Origin: JAHBXE01 sp044222195
Lineage (GTDB): Bacteria; Planctomycetota; Phycisphaerae; Phycisphaerales; UBA1924
Direction of reading: 5' to 3'
DNA: 64,000 nucleotides
Assembly: GCA_044222195.1 (NCBI GenBank)
Contig: JBGANS010000017.1
Span: 1-64,000 of the forward strand
In this document: positions 1 to 9,099 of the stretch, in pieces
Numbering within the stretch: the first letter of the stretch is position 1
How the letters are laid out: every line of letters starts with the position of its first letter
Translations under genes and position numbers: made by a program
Notes under the pieces: generated by a model
The model's database searches: none
What the model saw: the letters and a program-made list of their open reading frames with translations, nothing else
What the model was told of the DNA's origin: nothing

Positions 1-106
<106 letters not shown>

Positions 107-247
107 GATTTCCTTAGACCTGCACCGAAGAGTGATCTTCGACAGGTTATGTCAGTGCATTCTCGTCTCTGAACTCGCGAGGGTTCGGAGGCTCCGGCCG
201 GCAACGGCCTCTCGTTTGAATCCCAACTGTTTTCGATCTTGAAAACG

Positions 248-282
248 ACGCCCGGTTCTCTGAACCGGGCGTTGTTGTTTTT
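248..282 (+). terminator. Intrinsic terminator behind the 16S gene
   Basis: A perfect 11-bp stem (bases 248-258 with 262-272), with a 3-base loop, is followed by a T-rich run. It lies about 150 bases past the 16S end with no RNA gene between, so it should end the rRNA transcript before any 23S. Confidence 0.85.
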
Positions 283-367
283 CATTCTCGTACTTCTACG
301 ATTTTCGCCCGAGGGCGCAGACACCCCCACTGCTTTTGGGCTGGCTGGCATGCCTTTCACGCCCGGT

Positions 368-1711
368 CTACTTCGATGAAGGAAGCGATAGCTTCACGGG
401 CACTCCACGCCTCCGGATCTCGCCGCCCCAGATCTCGAAGATGTTGGTGGTTTCCGTCGCCGCGCGGACGCTGGGGCGGAGTATGACATCCACCTCGGGC
501 AGGTTGAAGTCGGCGGGCACGAAGCCGCCGAGGCCGTAGCCGGCGCCGCCGGAGTTGGCGGGAAACGATACCTGCCCCACCTTCCATTGCTTTGAACCAT
601 CGGGCGCGGCCCAGAACACGTCGTACGCGAGGCCGACAGGGGTGCCCTGGAGATTGATCATGCCGTTGACGTACCTCTGATCACCGCTGAGCGAGCCGAC
701 CTCGCACTGGGTGACGGTCAGCGAAGATTCGATCGCCGCGCGGAATGAATCATCGTTGACGACGGTGACGGTCGGGGTTCCCTCGGGCAGGGCGTCGAAG
801 GGGACCTCGAACGACTGCTCCCAGGTGGCGATGGGAGCCTCGCTTGCTCCATCGGTCATGCCGAATTTCCATGTCGTGGTCAGCGTGTGGGCCCCGGGCG
901 GGCCGGGGACCTTGAACTGCGAGCCGATGGTGCCCGACCCGCCGATGCCGAGTCCGAGCGAGCCGCCACCGCCGCCCTTGGACACGACCCGGCCGGCGAC
1001 GACCGTTTCGAACTGCTGCACCGTCAACCGGAGCTTGGAGGACTGGCCGATGCGGTTGGCGGCGACGCGGACGCGGACCACGAGGTTGTCACCGACGGCG
1101 ATTCGGGGGCGGGATTCGACGGAAGTGCTGGCCGCGGACTTCGCGTAGGACAGCACCTGCTCCGGGGACATCATGCCCCGGACGCGGCAGGTTTCGAGGA
1201 AGTCGCTCCAGGACACCGCCCAGGTTGCGTTGGGATCGGGCTGGCGATCGAGGGCGAAGAGCATGATGCGGGTCGCCCGATCCGGCGCGAGGGAGTTCGA
1301 ACTGAGACGTGAATAGAGCTCGGACATCGCCGCGTTCGAGGTTGATGGGCTGGTGGTGTTGAGCTCGCGGATGAGCAGCCAGGAGGGCTTGAGTGTGTTC
1401 CAGTTGAACCCCTTGGCGCGGCCCCACGCCAATGCGCCGCCCGCGCTGATGGAGCAGAGCGACAGGACGGCTCCGAGCGCGAGCAGCCGAGGACGGGTCT
1501 TGCGGAGGCCTTCGCGGACCGCCCTTGGCGAGTCGAGCACGGCGCCGCACTCGGGGCAGCGGCCCTGGACGCCGGCGAGGTCGAACCGACAGGCACGACA
1601 ATGCGGGCCTCGGTGGATAAGTTTGCCCCGAATGGCGATCACGGTGAGGGCCAGGCCGATGAGGAGCAGGAGGACGATCGCGCCAAGGACCAAGCCCAGA
1701 TTCATTGCCAT
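368..1711 (-). CDS. Membrane protein with N-terminal zinc ribbon, function unknown
   Basis: This 447-residue protein starts with a membrane helix (about residues 5-27). A four-cysteine zinc ribbon follows (C38, C41, C52, C55, of the type CxxC...CPEC) and then a second helix near residues 76-95. The remaining 350 residues are probably outside the cytoplasm, are rich in beta-type sequence and contain a glycine-rich patch around residue 245. This layout, with a ribbon between two helices, is common in planctomycete membrane proteins of unknown role. The start is supported by a CATAAT hexamer 6 bases upstream. The gene lies 45 bases downstream of the FG-GAP dockerin gene on the same strand, but has its own candidate promoter. 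I cannot name a function. Confidence 0.8.
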   Translation of the reverse strand: MAMNLGLVLGAIVLLLLIGLALTVIAIRGKLIHRGPHCRACRFDLAGVQGRCPECGAVLDSPRAVREGLRKTRPRLLALGAVLSLCSISAGGALAWGRAKGFNWNTLKPSWLLIRELNTTSPSTSNAAMSELYSRLSSNSLAPDRATRIMLFALDRQPDPNATWAVSWSDFLETCRVRGMMSPEQVLSYAKSAASTSVESRPRIAVGDNLVVRVRVAANRIGQSSKLRLTVQQFETVVAGRVVSKGGGGGSLGLGIGGSGTIGSQFKVPGPPGAHTLTTTWKFGMTDGASEAPIATWEQSFEVPFDALPEGTPTVTVVNDDSFRAAIESSLTVTQCEVGSLSGDQRYVNGMINLQGTPVGLAYDVFWAAPDGSKQWKVGQVSFPANSGGAGYGLGGFVPADFNLPEVDVILRPSVRAATETTNIFEIWGGEIRRRGVPVKLSLPSSK

Positions 1712-1717
1712 GCGTTG

Positions 1718-1723
1718 ATTATG
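1718..1723 (-). promoter_or_regulatory. -10 hexamer CATAAT, leaderless-type
   Basis: On the minus strand CATAAT ends 6 bases before the ATG at 1711, so transcription would begin at or next to the start codon. No good -35 is visible. Confidence 0.45.
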
Positions 1724-1756
1724 GCGATTTGCCGGGCACCGGTTTCGTCCGCTTGG

Positions 1757-3256
1757 TTACCTGCACCCGTTCGCGAAGGCATTCAGGAAACATTGGAAGT
1801 CGTTGCCGGTGAGCGTTGGGCGGGCGGCGCTCCCGTCGCAGTTGGCCCATTCATCCCCCGCGACAAAGCGGTTGAGGAAACAGAGGAAGTCGTTGGCGGT
1901 CAGAGTCGGAGCGGTGAGCGAGCCGTCGCAGTTGGCCCAGGCGTCGCCGGCGACGAACCGGTTGAGATAGCACTGAAAGTCGTTGGCGGTGAGCGTCGGA
2001 ATGGACGGGCTGCCGTCGCAGTTGGCGTATTCCGATCCGGCGGCGAAGGCGGTCATGAAGCAGAGCAGGTCGTTGCTGGAAAGGACCGGCGCGATGGTTG
2101 AGCCATCGCAGTTGGCGTAGCACGGCGTGGGGGGAGAGAGCTGGTTGAGATGGATCCTGACGGGAGGGTGCCCGATGTAGTCGCAGGTCAGGATGTCGGG
2201 GAACGAGTTGCCGTCGAGGTCGCCGCACCGGGCGTTGTGGCCGCCGGTCGGGGCGACGATGACCTCTTCGAACACCGGTGGCGAACCCCCCTTGTTGAGA
2301 TACACGGCGACTTCCGCCAGTTCCAGACCGAGAAGGATGTCGACTCGGCCGTCGTGGTCAAAGTCGGCGGCCTCGGGGTGATGCGAGCCCATCGAGGGAT
2401 CGATGACGCGGCGGATCCACACGGGATCGGTCGGGTCGGCGGGCTGTTGAAACCAGGCGACGGCGTTGCGGTTGTGCGCATCGCAGGTCACCAGGTCGAG
2501 ACGGGCATCGCCGCTCAAGTCGGCGAGAAGACACTCATCGCCGATCGTGGCCTGGTTGATGGGGTAGCGAGTCCAGGCGCCGTTGATGACATCGCCTGGA
2601 TTTCGGAGCCAGGCGGATGGGGTGGCGATGTCGACATGCCCGTCGCGATCGATGTCGCCCAGCGAGACCCCCCAGCCCGCGAGGGAGCTGATGTTCCTGC
2701 CCGACCACGTGCCGGATACGGATCGTTTCCAGATGCGTGTGATGGCGTGGCCGCTGGTCACCACCTCGGGAATGCCGTCGTGATCGAGGTCCGCCACTTC
2801 GATGTCGTGGACGGCGTCTCCCTGCGTGCCGATCGTCCGCATCTGCCAGTTGGAGGCGATGCGCGGATCCGCTTCCTGGCCGGGGGGCTCGGTGCGCACG
2901 GGATTGACAAACCACAAGATGTTGCCCAAACCGTCACCGTCTCCGACCACGATGTCAATGTCGCCGTCGCCATCGAGGTCGGCGGCCTGCATGTCGGTCG
3001 TGAACTCCTGAAAGACCACCTGCGAACGGATGGCGTGGCGGGTGAAGTTGGCGCCCGACTCGTACCACGCGAGCGAACTCCCTCCGAGAATGGCGTCGGC
3101 CTTGCCGTCGAGGTCGAGGTCCGCGATGGCCTTGCAATCACCCGAACTGCCCGGGTCGATCGTCGACGTGACGAACGAGAGCGGCTGGGCGCGCGCGGCC
3201 GCGGCGAAACAGACCAGTGTCGATGCCGTGATGACGAAGCGCGCACGATGCTTCAC
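1757..3256 (-). CDS. Secreted FG-GAP/VCBS beta-propeller protein with four GC-type dockerin repeats
   Basis: A signal peptide (about residues 1-23, ending ARA) precedes roughly seven FG-GAP/VCBS repeats, each with a DxDxDG-type calcium loop (ADLDGDGDIDIVVG, DFDHDGRVDILLG and others). This is the layout of a seven-bladed propeller. The last 120 residues are four tandem copies of the YANCDGS...LTANDFQCFLNRF unit. The other GC-type proteins in this window carry two copies, so four is unusual. The first copy has the leading CYANC cysteine pair and the last ends in GC, suggesting disulfide closure. Known FG-GAP proteins bind ligands or other proteins at the surface; the actual ligand cannot be told. 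The frame is consistent throughout and the 499-residue length is well supported. Confidence 0.9.
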   Translation of the reverse strand: MKHRARFVITASTLVCFAAAARAQPLSFVTSTIDPGSSGDCKAIADLDLDGKADAILGGSSLAWYESGANFTRHAIRSQVVFQEFTTDMQAADLDGDGDIDIVVGDGDGLGNILWFVNPVRTEPPGQEADPRIASNWQMRTIGTQGDAVHDIEVADLDHDGIPEVVTSGHAITRIWKRSVSGTWSGRNISSLAGWGVSLGDIDRDGHVDIATPSAWLRNPGDVINGAWTRYPINQATIGDECLLADLSGDARLDLVTCDAHNRNAVAWFQQPADPTDPVWIRRVIDPSMGSHHPEAADFDHDGRVDILLGLELAEVAVYLNKGGSPPVFEEVIVAPTGGHNARCGDLDGNSFPDILTCDYIGHPPVRIHLNQLSPPTPCYANCDGSTIAPVLSSNDLLCFMTAFAAGSEYANCDGSPSIPTLTANDFQCYLNRFVAGDAWANCDGSLTAPTLTANDFLCFLNRFVAGDEWANCDGSAARPTLTGNDFQCFLNAFANGCR

Positions 3257-3414
3257 TCACAGATCCCGCCGGCCCTGGAACCAGGTTTCCTGACCGATTC
3301 CAGAGCAGTGAGCCTCGCGTTCCTGCGCGGCCAGTACGTTCTATTCCTGCACGCGAGCAGGACAGTTCCGTAGTACTCCGATATTGCCGCTTCCCCAAGT
3401 TCACATGGGGTGAA

Positions 3415-4911
3415 TTACTCGGCCGGGACGCAGCGGCCTCTGGCCCATTCCCGCAGGTCGTCGATGCGTTCTTTCATGGTGACCGAGAGGGGCGGGGATG
3501 ATCTGATAGCGGCTTCGATCATGGCGGTCGAGACTTCGGATTTGGATGAGAAAGCTTCGTGCAGAGAGGCGACGATGGCCTGTTCGAGTTCGGCGCCGCT
3601 GTAGCCGTTGGAGAGCTTGGCGAGTCTGGCAATGTCGAATGCCGCGGGATCGCGGCCGCGCTTCTTCAAGTGGATCTCGAGAATGGCGCGGCGAGAAGCT
3701 TCGCCCGGGAGATCGACGAAGAAGATCTCGTCGAAGCGGCCCTTGCGGAGGAGCTCGGGGGGCAGAGCTTCGATGTCGTTGGCGGTGGCGGCGAGAAAGA
3801 CGGGGTAGGTGTGCTCCTGCATCCACGTGAGGAGCGTGCCGAACATGCGCTGGGAAAGGCCGCCGTCGATGCTGCGGCTGGCGGCGGAGGCGAAACCCTT
3901 TTCGATTTCGTCGATCCAAAGAACGACGGGGGCCATCATCTCGGCTTGACGCAAGGCGTTGCGGAGGCGTTGTTCGCTCTCACCGATGTAGCGGTCGTAG
4001 AGGACGCTGGGATCGAGGCGCATGAGTGGCCTCTTCCACGCCGTGGCGATGGCCTTGGCGCAGAGGCTCTTGCCGGCGCCCTGGACGCCGAGCATCAGGA
4101 CGCCGCGGGGCGCTTCGAGGCCGAACTTGGAGGCCTCGCTGCTCAGGGCCTGCTCGCGCTGCCGGAGCCAGAGCTTGAGGTGATCGAGGCCGCCGATCTG
4201 GGACATGTCGGTGGGTGCCTGGACGAACTCGAGCAGGCCTTCGGATTGAACAAAGTCGCGCTTTCGGGCGAGGATGCGGGGCAGGTCTGCGGAATCGAAC
4301 CGTTGGTCCTGCAGGGAGACTTCGGAGATGACCTGCTGGACCTGGCGGCGGGAAAGGCCGCGGAGGTTCCGCACCACCGCGGTGAGTTCACGGCTGGTCA
4401 TGGCAGCTTCGATGGGTCGGAGGCGATTGATCCGACGGATGGTGGCTTTGACGAGTTGTTCCACTTCGTCATCGTCGGGCGGCGTGAGGACGAACTGTGT
4501 TCCGCCGTTGCGGATGACCGTGGGCAGACAGTCTTTGTGGTCGATGAGGACCAGGCGGATGCCAAGGTCGTGCCGGAGACCGATGAACCCGGCGGCGTCG
4601 CGCAGGGCGCGAAGAGTTCGTTCATCGGCCAGGTGGCCGGCGGCGTCGAGCATGACGACCACCATCTGTTCGGTGTACTGGGTGATGCGGACAAGGGCCG
4701 CGGCGGGGTGTTCGGTGCCGGGCTCGGGCTCTGCGGGGTCGACGAGGCCGTCCTTGAGGCCGCCAATGACATCCCACATTCGAAGGGGAATCCCCATTCG
4801 AACCGCCGTATCGCGGAGGAGGCCCAAAGCGTGCTGCTCTTCATCGGTATGGATGAAGATGAAGCTACCTGGAGTCTCCAGGAGTGATCGCAGGCGATCC
4901 GGGTCGTTCAT
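3415..4911 (-). CDS. AAA ATPase of the Ycf46 type
   Basis: This 498-residue cytoplasmic ATPase has a divergent N-terminal half (residues 1-230, with a Rossmann-like stretch near 85-125) and a C-terminal AAA domain. Walker A is GVQGAGKS (about 275-282), Walker B is VVLWIDEIEKG (about 335-345) and an arginine-bearing second region is LRKGRFDEIFF. Length, domain order and the GVQGAGKS form match the family of chloroplast-encoded Ycf46 and its cyanobacterial homologues. In cyanobacteria these have been linked to regulation of carbon use; the role here is unknown. A GGGGAG site stands just upstream of the ATG. The gene faces away from the zinc protease at 5077, and the dockerin gene starts 158 bases downstream on the same strand. 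Confidence 0.85.
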   Translation of the reverse strand: MNDPDRLRSLLETPGSFIFIHTDEEQHALGLLRDTAVRMGIPLRMWDVIGGLKDGLVDPAEPEPGTEHPAAALVRITQYTEQMVVVMLDAAGHLADERTLRALRDAAGFIGLRHDLGIRLVLIDHKDCLPTVIRNGGTQFVLTPPDDDEVEQLVKATIRRINRLRPIEAAMTSRELTAVVRNLRGLSRRQVQQVISEVSLQDQRFDSADLPRILARKRDFVQSEGLLEFVQAPTDMSQIGGLDHLKLWLRQREQALSSEASKFGLEAPRGVLMLGVQGAGKSLCAKAIATAWKRPLMRLDPSVLYDRYIGESEQRLRNALRQAEMMAPVVLWIDEIEKGFASAASRSIDGGLSQRMFGTLLTWMQEHTYPVFLAATANDIEALPPELLRKGRFDEIFFVDLPGEASRRAILEIHLKKRGRDPAAFDIARLAKLSNGYSGAELEQAIVASLHEAFSSKSEVSTAMIEAAIRSSPPLSVTMKERIDDLREWARGRCVPAE

Positions 4912-5076
4912 AGTTGCTCCCCACGATATCCGGTTTGCAGGCGAGGAAGGGGGTTGGGGGACGGCCGGGCCTAGGAGGGGAATGGTGCTTCTTGTGGGTT
5001 AGAGTCGGGAACTTTGTAGGCTTGACAGGGTAACACTTGCATGATTGGCTGTGGGGCCTTACCCGGGAGTGCGTGC

Positions 5077-6864
5077 ATGAAATGCGGATTCGTGTTTGTG
5101 GCCGCGGCGATGCTGTCCTGCGCTTCGGTCGAAGCCCGTCAGAAGAGCATGCTTCAAGCGCTCGGTACGACAACAGCGGCGGTGCAGGACCTGAAACTGC
5201 CGGGAACCGGACGGGCCGCGTTTGACGTGGGCGTGATGCTCGACGGCAGGCACCTCACGCTTGAGTTGTCGCCGAGTTCGGTGCGAGGGCCGAACTTCCA
5301 GGTTCTGGTGCAGGGGGACGACGGCGTGCTCCGGCCCTTTGCCGCGCCGCCGGAGACGACGTACCGGGGTTCGGTTCGCGGGGAGCCTGGGTCGGTGGTT
5401 GCCGCGAGCCTGACGAATCACGGGCTGACGGGGCTGGTTCGGCTCAACGTCGCCGGGGGAACACAGGCGTATTCGATCCAGCCGCTGGCGGAGTTTGTGC
5501 CGGGCTCACCGGCCTCGGCCCACGTGATCACGAGCGAACGGGATGTCATCCGCGGGCCGTGGCGCTGCGGGGTGGAAGACCACGTGCCTGCACGCGGGCC
5601 GGGAGGGGGCGGCGGCACGGGCGGCGGGGTGACGGATGCGTTCCTGGCGTGCCAGATTTCGGTGGATGCGGACAACGAGTTTTACATCCTCAATGGCTCG
5701 AGCGTGCCGAACACGACGGCGGACATCACGTCGATCGTGAATGGCATGGCGGCGATCTACCAGTCGGACGCGAACGTGACGTTTCAGCTGGGCACCGTGG
5801 TGGTCCGGCAGAGCGGCACGCAGCCGTACACGGCCACGGATTCGGGTGCGCTGTTGACGACATTCCGCAACGAATGGAACGCGAACCAGACCGGCGTGGT
5901 CCGAGACATTGCGCACCTGTTCACGGGGAAGGACCTTGACGGGTCGACCATCGGGCTGGCGTACGTGGGGGTCGTGTGCACGACGGTCAACGCGTACGGG
6001 CTTTCGCAATCGCGGTTCACGGCCAACTTCGCGAGCCGCGTGGGCGTCTCGTGTCACGAGGTGGGTCACAACTTCAACCTGGACCACTGCGATGCGACGT
6101 GCAGCCCGTGCCGGATCATGTGCAGCGGCATCGGCGGTTGCTCGGGCGTGGTGACATCGTTTGGGTGCTCGGCGCCGGCGCTCGCGTCGTACGCCACGGG
6201 GCGTGCCTGCCTGACCCCGCTCAACAACGGCCTGACACCGCCCTTCCTGGACACGTTCAGCACGCTCGTGATCGACTACACGCGCTGGCCGAACCCGACC
6301 AACACGGGAGCGGTCGCCAGCGCGGCGGGCGTCGGTGAACGCAGCGCGCCCAACTCGCTGAACCTGTCCAACGCCGTCGCCATCACGTCGGCGGGGATCG
6401 ACCTCACCAACACGGGCGGGCATCGCGTGTTCGTGACGTTCTGGTCGGAGCATCGAGGCGTCGAGACGGGCAAGACACTCGCGGTGGCGTATCGGCGGCC
6501 AATCCAGGGCGACTTCCTTCCGCTGACGACGCTGACTTCAGACGGCGTGAATCAGAATCTCTTTGTCCTCTCGGACCTCGTGCTGCCGACCGACGGACAC
6601 GGGGCGAATGCGGCGCTGCGGTTCACGGCCGCGGGAAACCAGGCGGACGATGCGTGGTACATCGATGATGTCTCGGTGAGCCTGTACTGCCGCGCGGACC
6701 TGAACCAGGACTGGGCGCTCAATATCCTGGACTTCCAGACGTACCAGGCCGGCCTGGCGACTTTGAACGTGCAGATGTGCGACTGGAACGGGGACGGGTT
6801 CATCACCGTGCTGGACTACAGCGCGTTCTTCAACGCCGTCGCGGCGGGATGCACGGGGTATTGA
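5077..6864 (+). CDS. Secreted zinc metalloprotease (M12-like) with C-terminal dockerin-like domain
   Basis: A signal peptide (MKCGFVFVAAAMLSCASVEA) precedes a propeptide-like region. The metzincin signature HEVGHNFNLDH begins at about residue 327, giving three zinc-binding histidines and the catalytic glutamate, followed by a cysteine-rich stretch typical of M12B/reprolysin-like enzymes. A beta-sandwich-like region (about 400-530) comes next. The last 60 residues form a dockerin-like pair (ADLNQDWALNILDF and CDWNGDGFITVLDY), close to classical calcium-loop dockerins but ending AAGC as the GC-type proteins do. An in-frame ATG at 5041 would add 12 residues; I prefer 5077 because it gives a cleaner signal peptide. 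The protein is about 595 residues. It should be exported and degrade proteins outside the cell. Confidence 0.88.
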   Translation: MKCGFVFVAAAMLSCASVEARQKSMLQALGTTTAAVQDLKLPGTGRAAFDVGVMLDGRHLTLELSPSSVRGPNFQVLVQGDDGVLRPFAAPPETTYRGSVRGEPGSVVAASLTNHGLTGLVRLNVAGGTQAYSIQPLAEFVPGSPASAHVITSERDVIRGPWRCGVEDHVPARGPGGGGGTGGGVTDAFLACQISVDADNEFYILNGSSVPNTTADITSIVNGMAAIYQSDANVTFQLGTVVVRQSGTQPYTATDSGALLTTFRNEWNANQTGVVRDIAHLFTGKDLDGSTIGLAYVGVVCTTVNAYGLSQSRFTANFASRVGVSCHEVGHNFNLDHCDATCSPCRIMCSGIGGCSGVVTSFGCSAPALASYATGRACLTPLNNGLTPPFLDTFSTLVIDYTRWPNPTNTGAVASAAGVGERSAPNSLNLSNAVAITSAGIDLTNTGGHRVFVTFWSEHRGVETGKTLAVAYRRPIQGDFLPLTTLTSDGVNQNLFVLSDLVLPTDGHGANAALRFTAAGNQADDAWYIDDVSVSLYCRADLNQDWALNILDFQTYQAGLATLNVQMCDWNGDGFITVLDYSAFFNAVAAGCTGY

Positions 6865-6930
6865 GGCGTTCGCGCCGGGGTGGGGCGTGTTGGGGTGGTG
6901 TCGGGCGCTGACGCACGAATCGTCGGGTCC

Positions 6931-6936
6931 TACGCT
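6931..6936 (+). promoter_or_regulatory. -10 hexamer TACGCT, leaderless-type
   Basis: TACGCT ends 6 bases before the ATG at 6943. It supports that start over an in-frame codon 63 bases upstream. Confidence 0.5.
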
Positions 6937-6942
6937 CCGCCG

Positions 6943-7878
6943 ATGACCACCGTGGCGGCTCCCGATCCCGGCGTGTTGAGATTCGCGGGCTTGATCGCTC
7001 GCGACATCAAGCTTGCCCATTCGATCTTCGCGCTGCCCTTTGCGATCCTCGGGTCGTTTCTGGCCCGGCGCGCCGACGCGGGGTGGGGCCGATTTGCGGC
7101 GCAGCTGGGGCTGATCGTCGTGTGCATGGTGTGCGCGCGGACGTGGGCGATGCTCTTCAACCGGCTCGCGGATCGGAAGATCGACGCGGCCAATGCGCGG
7201 ACAGCACGCCGGGTCTTCGCGGCGGGAGCACTCTCGGCCGGGCAAGGATGGGTGACGGCGGCGTTGGCGGCGGGGCTGTTCATCGGAGCCACGGGGCTCT
7301 TCTGGGTGTTCTTTGGCAACGCCTGGCCGCTGGCGCTCTCGGCCCCGGTGCTGGCGTGGATCGCGTTCTACTCGCTCACCAAGCGGTTCACGTTTCTCTG
7401 CCACATCTTTCTGGGCGGGGCGCTCGCGGCCTCGCCGCTGGCCGCGGCGATAGCCATCAACCCGGCGTGCGTGCTGAACTGGCCGCCGGCGACGCCCGGG
7501 GTCTTCTGGATCGCGGCGATGGTGCTGGCGTGGGTGGCGGGCTTTGACGTGATCTACGCCCTGCAGGACATCGATTTTGATCGCGGGGCGGGCCTGTCGA
7601 GTATTCCGGCACGGTTCGGGGCTGGCGGAGCCCTCTGGATCAGCCGGGCCCTGCACGCGGGGGCGCTGGTGTTTCTTGTCGTCGCCGGGCGGAGCGAGCC
7701 GCGATTTGGATGGCTGTATTGGTGCGGGGTGTGCGTGGTCGGGGGGCTTCTCATTCTGGAGCACGCGATCCTGATGCGGCGCGGCAAGGCAGGGCTGGAC
7801 ATGGCGTTTTTCACGGTCAACGGGGTGGTGAGCTGCGTGCTGGGGGCGGCGGGGTCGATCGACGCCGCGCTGGGGTAG
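6943..7878 (+). CDS. UbiA-family prenyltransferase (4-hydroxybenzoate/menaquinone type)
   Basis: This 311-residue integral membrane enzyme has about eight to nine predicted helices. The two aspartate-rich motifs that bind prenyl diphosphate through magnesium are intact: NRLADRKID (N73, D77, D81) and YALQDIDFDRGAGLSS near residue 205. The opening RDIKLAHSIFALPFA is typical of the subgroup found with the futalosine (MqnP) route to menaquinone, so it may attach the isoprenoid tail in quinone biosynthesis. No other quinone gene lies nearby to confirm the substrate. The start is fixed by the nearby TACGCT hexamer. A GbsR-like regulator follows after 65 bases. Confidence 0.85.
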   Translation: MTTVAAPDPGVLRFAGLIARDIKLAHSIFALPFAILGSFLARRADAGWGRFAAQLGLIVVCMVCARTWAMLFNRLADRKIDAANARTARRVFAAGALSAGQGWVTAALAAGLFIGATGLFWVFFGNAWPLALSAPVLAWIAFYSLTKRFTFLCHIFLGGALAASPLAAAIAINPACVLNWPPATPGVFWIAAMVLAWVAGFDVIYALQDIDFDRGAGLSSIPARFGAGGALWISRALHAGALVFLVVAGRSEPRFGWLYWCGVCVVGGLLILEHAILMRRGKAGLDMAFFTVNGVVSCVLGAAGSIDAALG

Positions 7879-7943
7879 TTCGATTTTCAATCATTTCTGA
7901 AAACCCGGTTGAATTCGGCAGGACCGGCGGCGATACTGCTGGT

Positions 7944-8519
7944 ATGCCCAGCGAGCCACGGAGAACTCAACCGGCGATCCTTCGTCAGGCCCAGGACCGG
8001 TATGTCGCGGCGTGGGGGCAGATGGGCGCGGCGTGGGGGATCAGCCGGACGATGGCGGAGGTTCACGCGCTCCTGTACATCACCGGGCAGCCGATGAACA
8101 CCGACGACATCATGGAGCGGCTGCAGATCTCGCGCGGGAACGCGTCGATGTCGGTGCGGGCACTTCTTGACTGGGGGATTGTGAGCCGCACGCACAAGCG
8201 GGGCGATCGCAAGGAGTACTACGCCGCGGAGAAGGATGTGTGGAGCCTGTTCCGCGCGATCGTCCGGGAGCGGATGAAGCGTGAGGTGGACCCGCTCATC
8301 GCGTCGCTCTTTGAGATCCGTGACCTGACGAGCCTGGAAACCTCGGCCAAGGGCGTCGCGCCGACGGCGGAGGATAAGCAGGCGATGCTGGAGCACAACA
8401 AGAGGCTGGACGCGATGCTGAGCTTCTTCCGCACTCTTGACAAGCTGGGACAGAGATTCGCCAGTCCGCAGGGGCGCGGGCTGGAGGTTGCGGCGACACT
8501 TCTCGGGAAGGTGAGTTGA
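7944..8519 (+). CDS. GbsR/MarR-like winged-helix transcriptional regulator
   Basis: This 191-residue protein has a winged helix in its first half. A recognisable stretch runs from WGISRTMAEVHALLYITGQP through MERLQISRGNASMSVRALLDWG to a basic wing (HKRGDRKEYY). This is the pattern of GbsR/MarR relatives that often control transport or osmolyte genes. The C-terminal half is helical and may serve dimerisation. A GATACT hexamer ends 6 bases before the ATG. The next gene starts one base after this stop codon, so the two are probably co-transcribed; that gene is not recognisable and gives no hint of the target. The effector is unknown. Confidence 0.8.
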   Translation: MPSEPRRTQPAILRQAQDRYVAAWGQMGAAWGISRTMAEVHALLYITGQPMNTDDIMERLQISRGNASMSVRALLDWGIVSRTHKRGDRKEYYAAEKDVWSLFRAIVRERMKREVDPLIASLFEIRDLTSLETSAKGVAPTAEDKQAMLEHNKRLDAMLSFFRTLDKLGQRFASPQGRGLEVAATLLGKVS

Positions 8520-8520
8520 G

Positions 8521-8964
8521 ATGGCGCGGGTTGCTTCGCAGCACGTGACAACGCCGACGGAAGTGGTCGTCCCGGCCCGGCTGATGCGATCGCTGGCCCT
8601 GCGGTGGTCGATATCGCGGGCCGCGGCCAGATCGTGCGGATTGGTGGGACGGGAATCGGGCGCCGCGGTGTGCCTGGAAGTGCTGGTGTCCGGCCCGGGC
8701 GGGGCGGGCGACGTCTCGGCTCGCGTGCGCGATGGTGACGCGGTGATCCCGATCGAAGGATCGCGGCGCAAAGGGGTGTGGATCGAAGATTCGATCCGAG
8801 GCGTGTGGCACCTGGATATCGATGGGCTGTTGAAACTGACGATTCGCCTGAGCCCGGACCGCGTCGAGGCGCTGTATGCCCGCACGGAGCTGCTCTCCCA
8901 GGCGGGATTGGCCGGAGGGCGGTACGAGTTTGAAGGTGCCTCGATTGACGATTGTGGCGCGTAA
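8521..8964 (+). CDS. Hypothetical protein behind the GbsR-like regulator
   Basis: This open frame of 147 residues begins one base after the regulator stop codon and keeps high third-position GC. I recognise no family. It has no signal peptide or membrane helix; it is mostly beta-type, with residues 60-110 (VSARVRDGDAVIPIEG through WHLDIDGLLKLTIRL) looking like strands. The start is uncertain, since a methionine at residue 22 could also serve. Translational coupling to the regulator is inferred from spacing alone. Confidence 0.55.
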   Translation: MARVASQHVTTPTEVVVPARLMRSLALRWSISRAAARSCGLVGRESGAAVCLEVLVSGPGGAGDVSARVRDGDAVIPIEGSRRKGVWIEDSIRGVWHLDIDGLLKLTIRLSPDRVEALYARTELLSQAGLAGGRYEFEGASIDDCGA

Positions 8965-9050
8965 TCAGTCCGCGCTGTCGGTGTGACGCATCACGCAGAA
9001 CTCGCCGAACATGAGGGCGAAAAGCGCGCCCCCCACCCCCCAACACACCT

Positions 9051-9075
9051 CCCCCTTTCCCTGAAAAAGAGGGGG
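9051..9075. terminator. Inverted repeat between convergent genes
   Basis: CCCCCTTT (9051-9058) pairs with AGAGGGGG (9068-9075) in an 8-bp stem with one G-T pair and a 9-base loop. It lies in the 135-base gap between the genes ending at 8964 and 9100. It could be a weak bidirectional terminator; neither side has a long T run. Confidence 0.4.
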
Positions 9076-9099
9076 CCCGCGGCTGACGTGCGGCCGGCA

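Noticed and set aside
5022..5050. TTGACA at 5022 as a -35 box for the zinc protease
   Set aside because: No -10 box stands 15-19 bases further on; the sequence there is TTGGCT.
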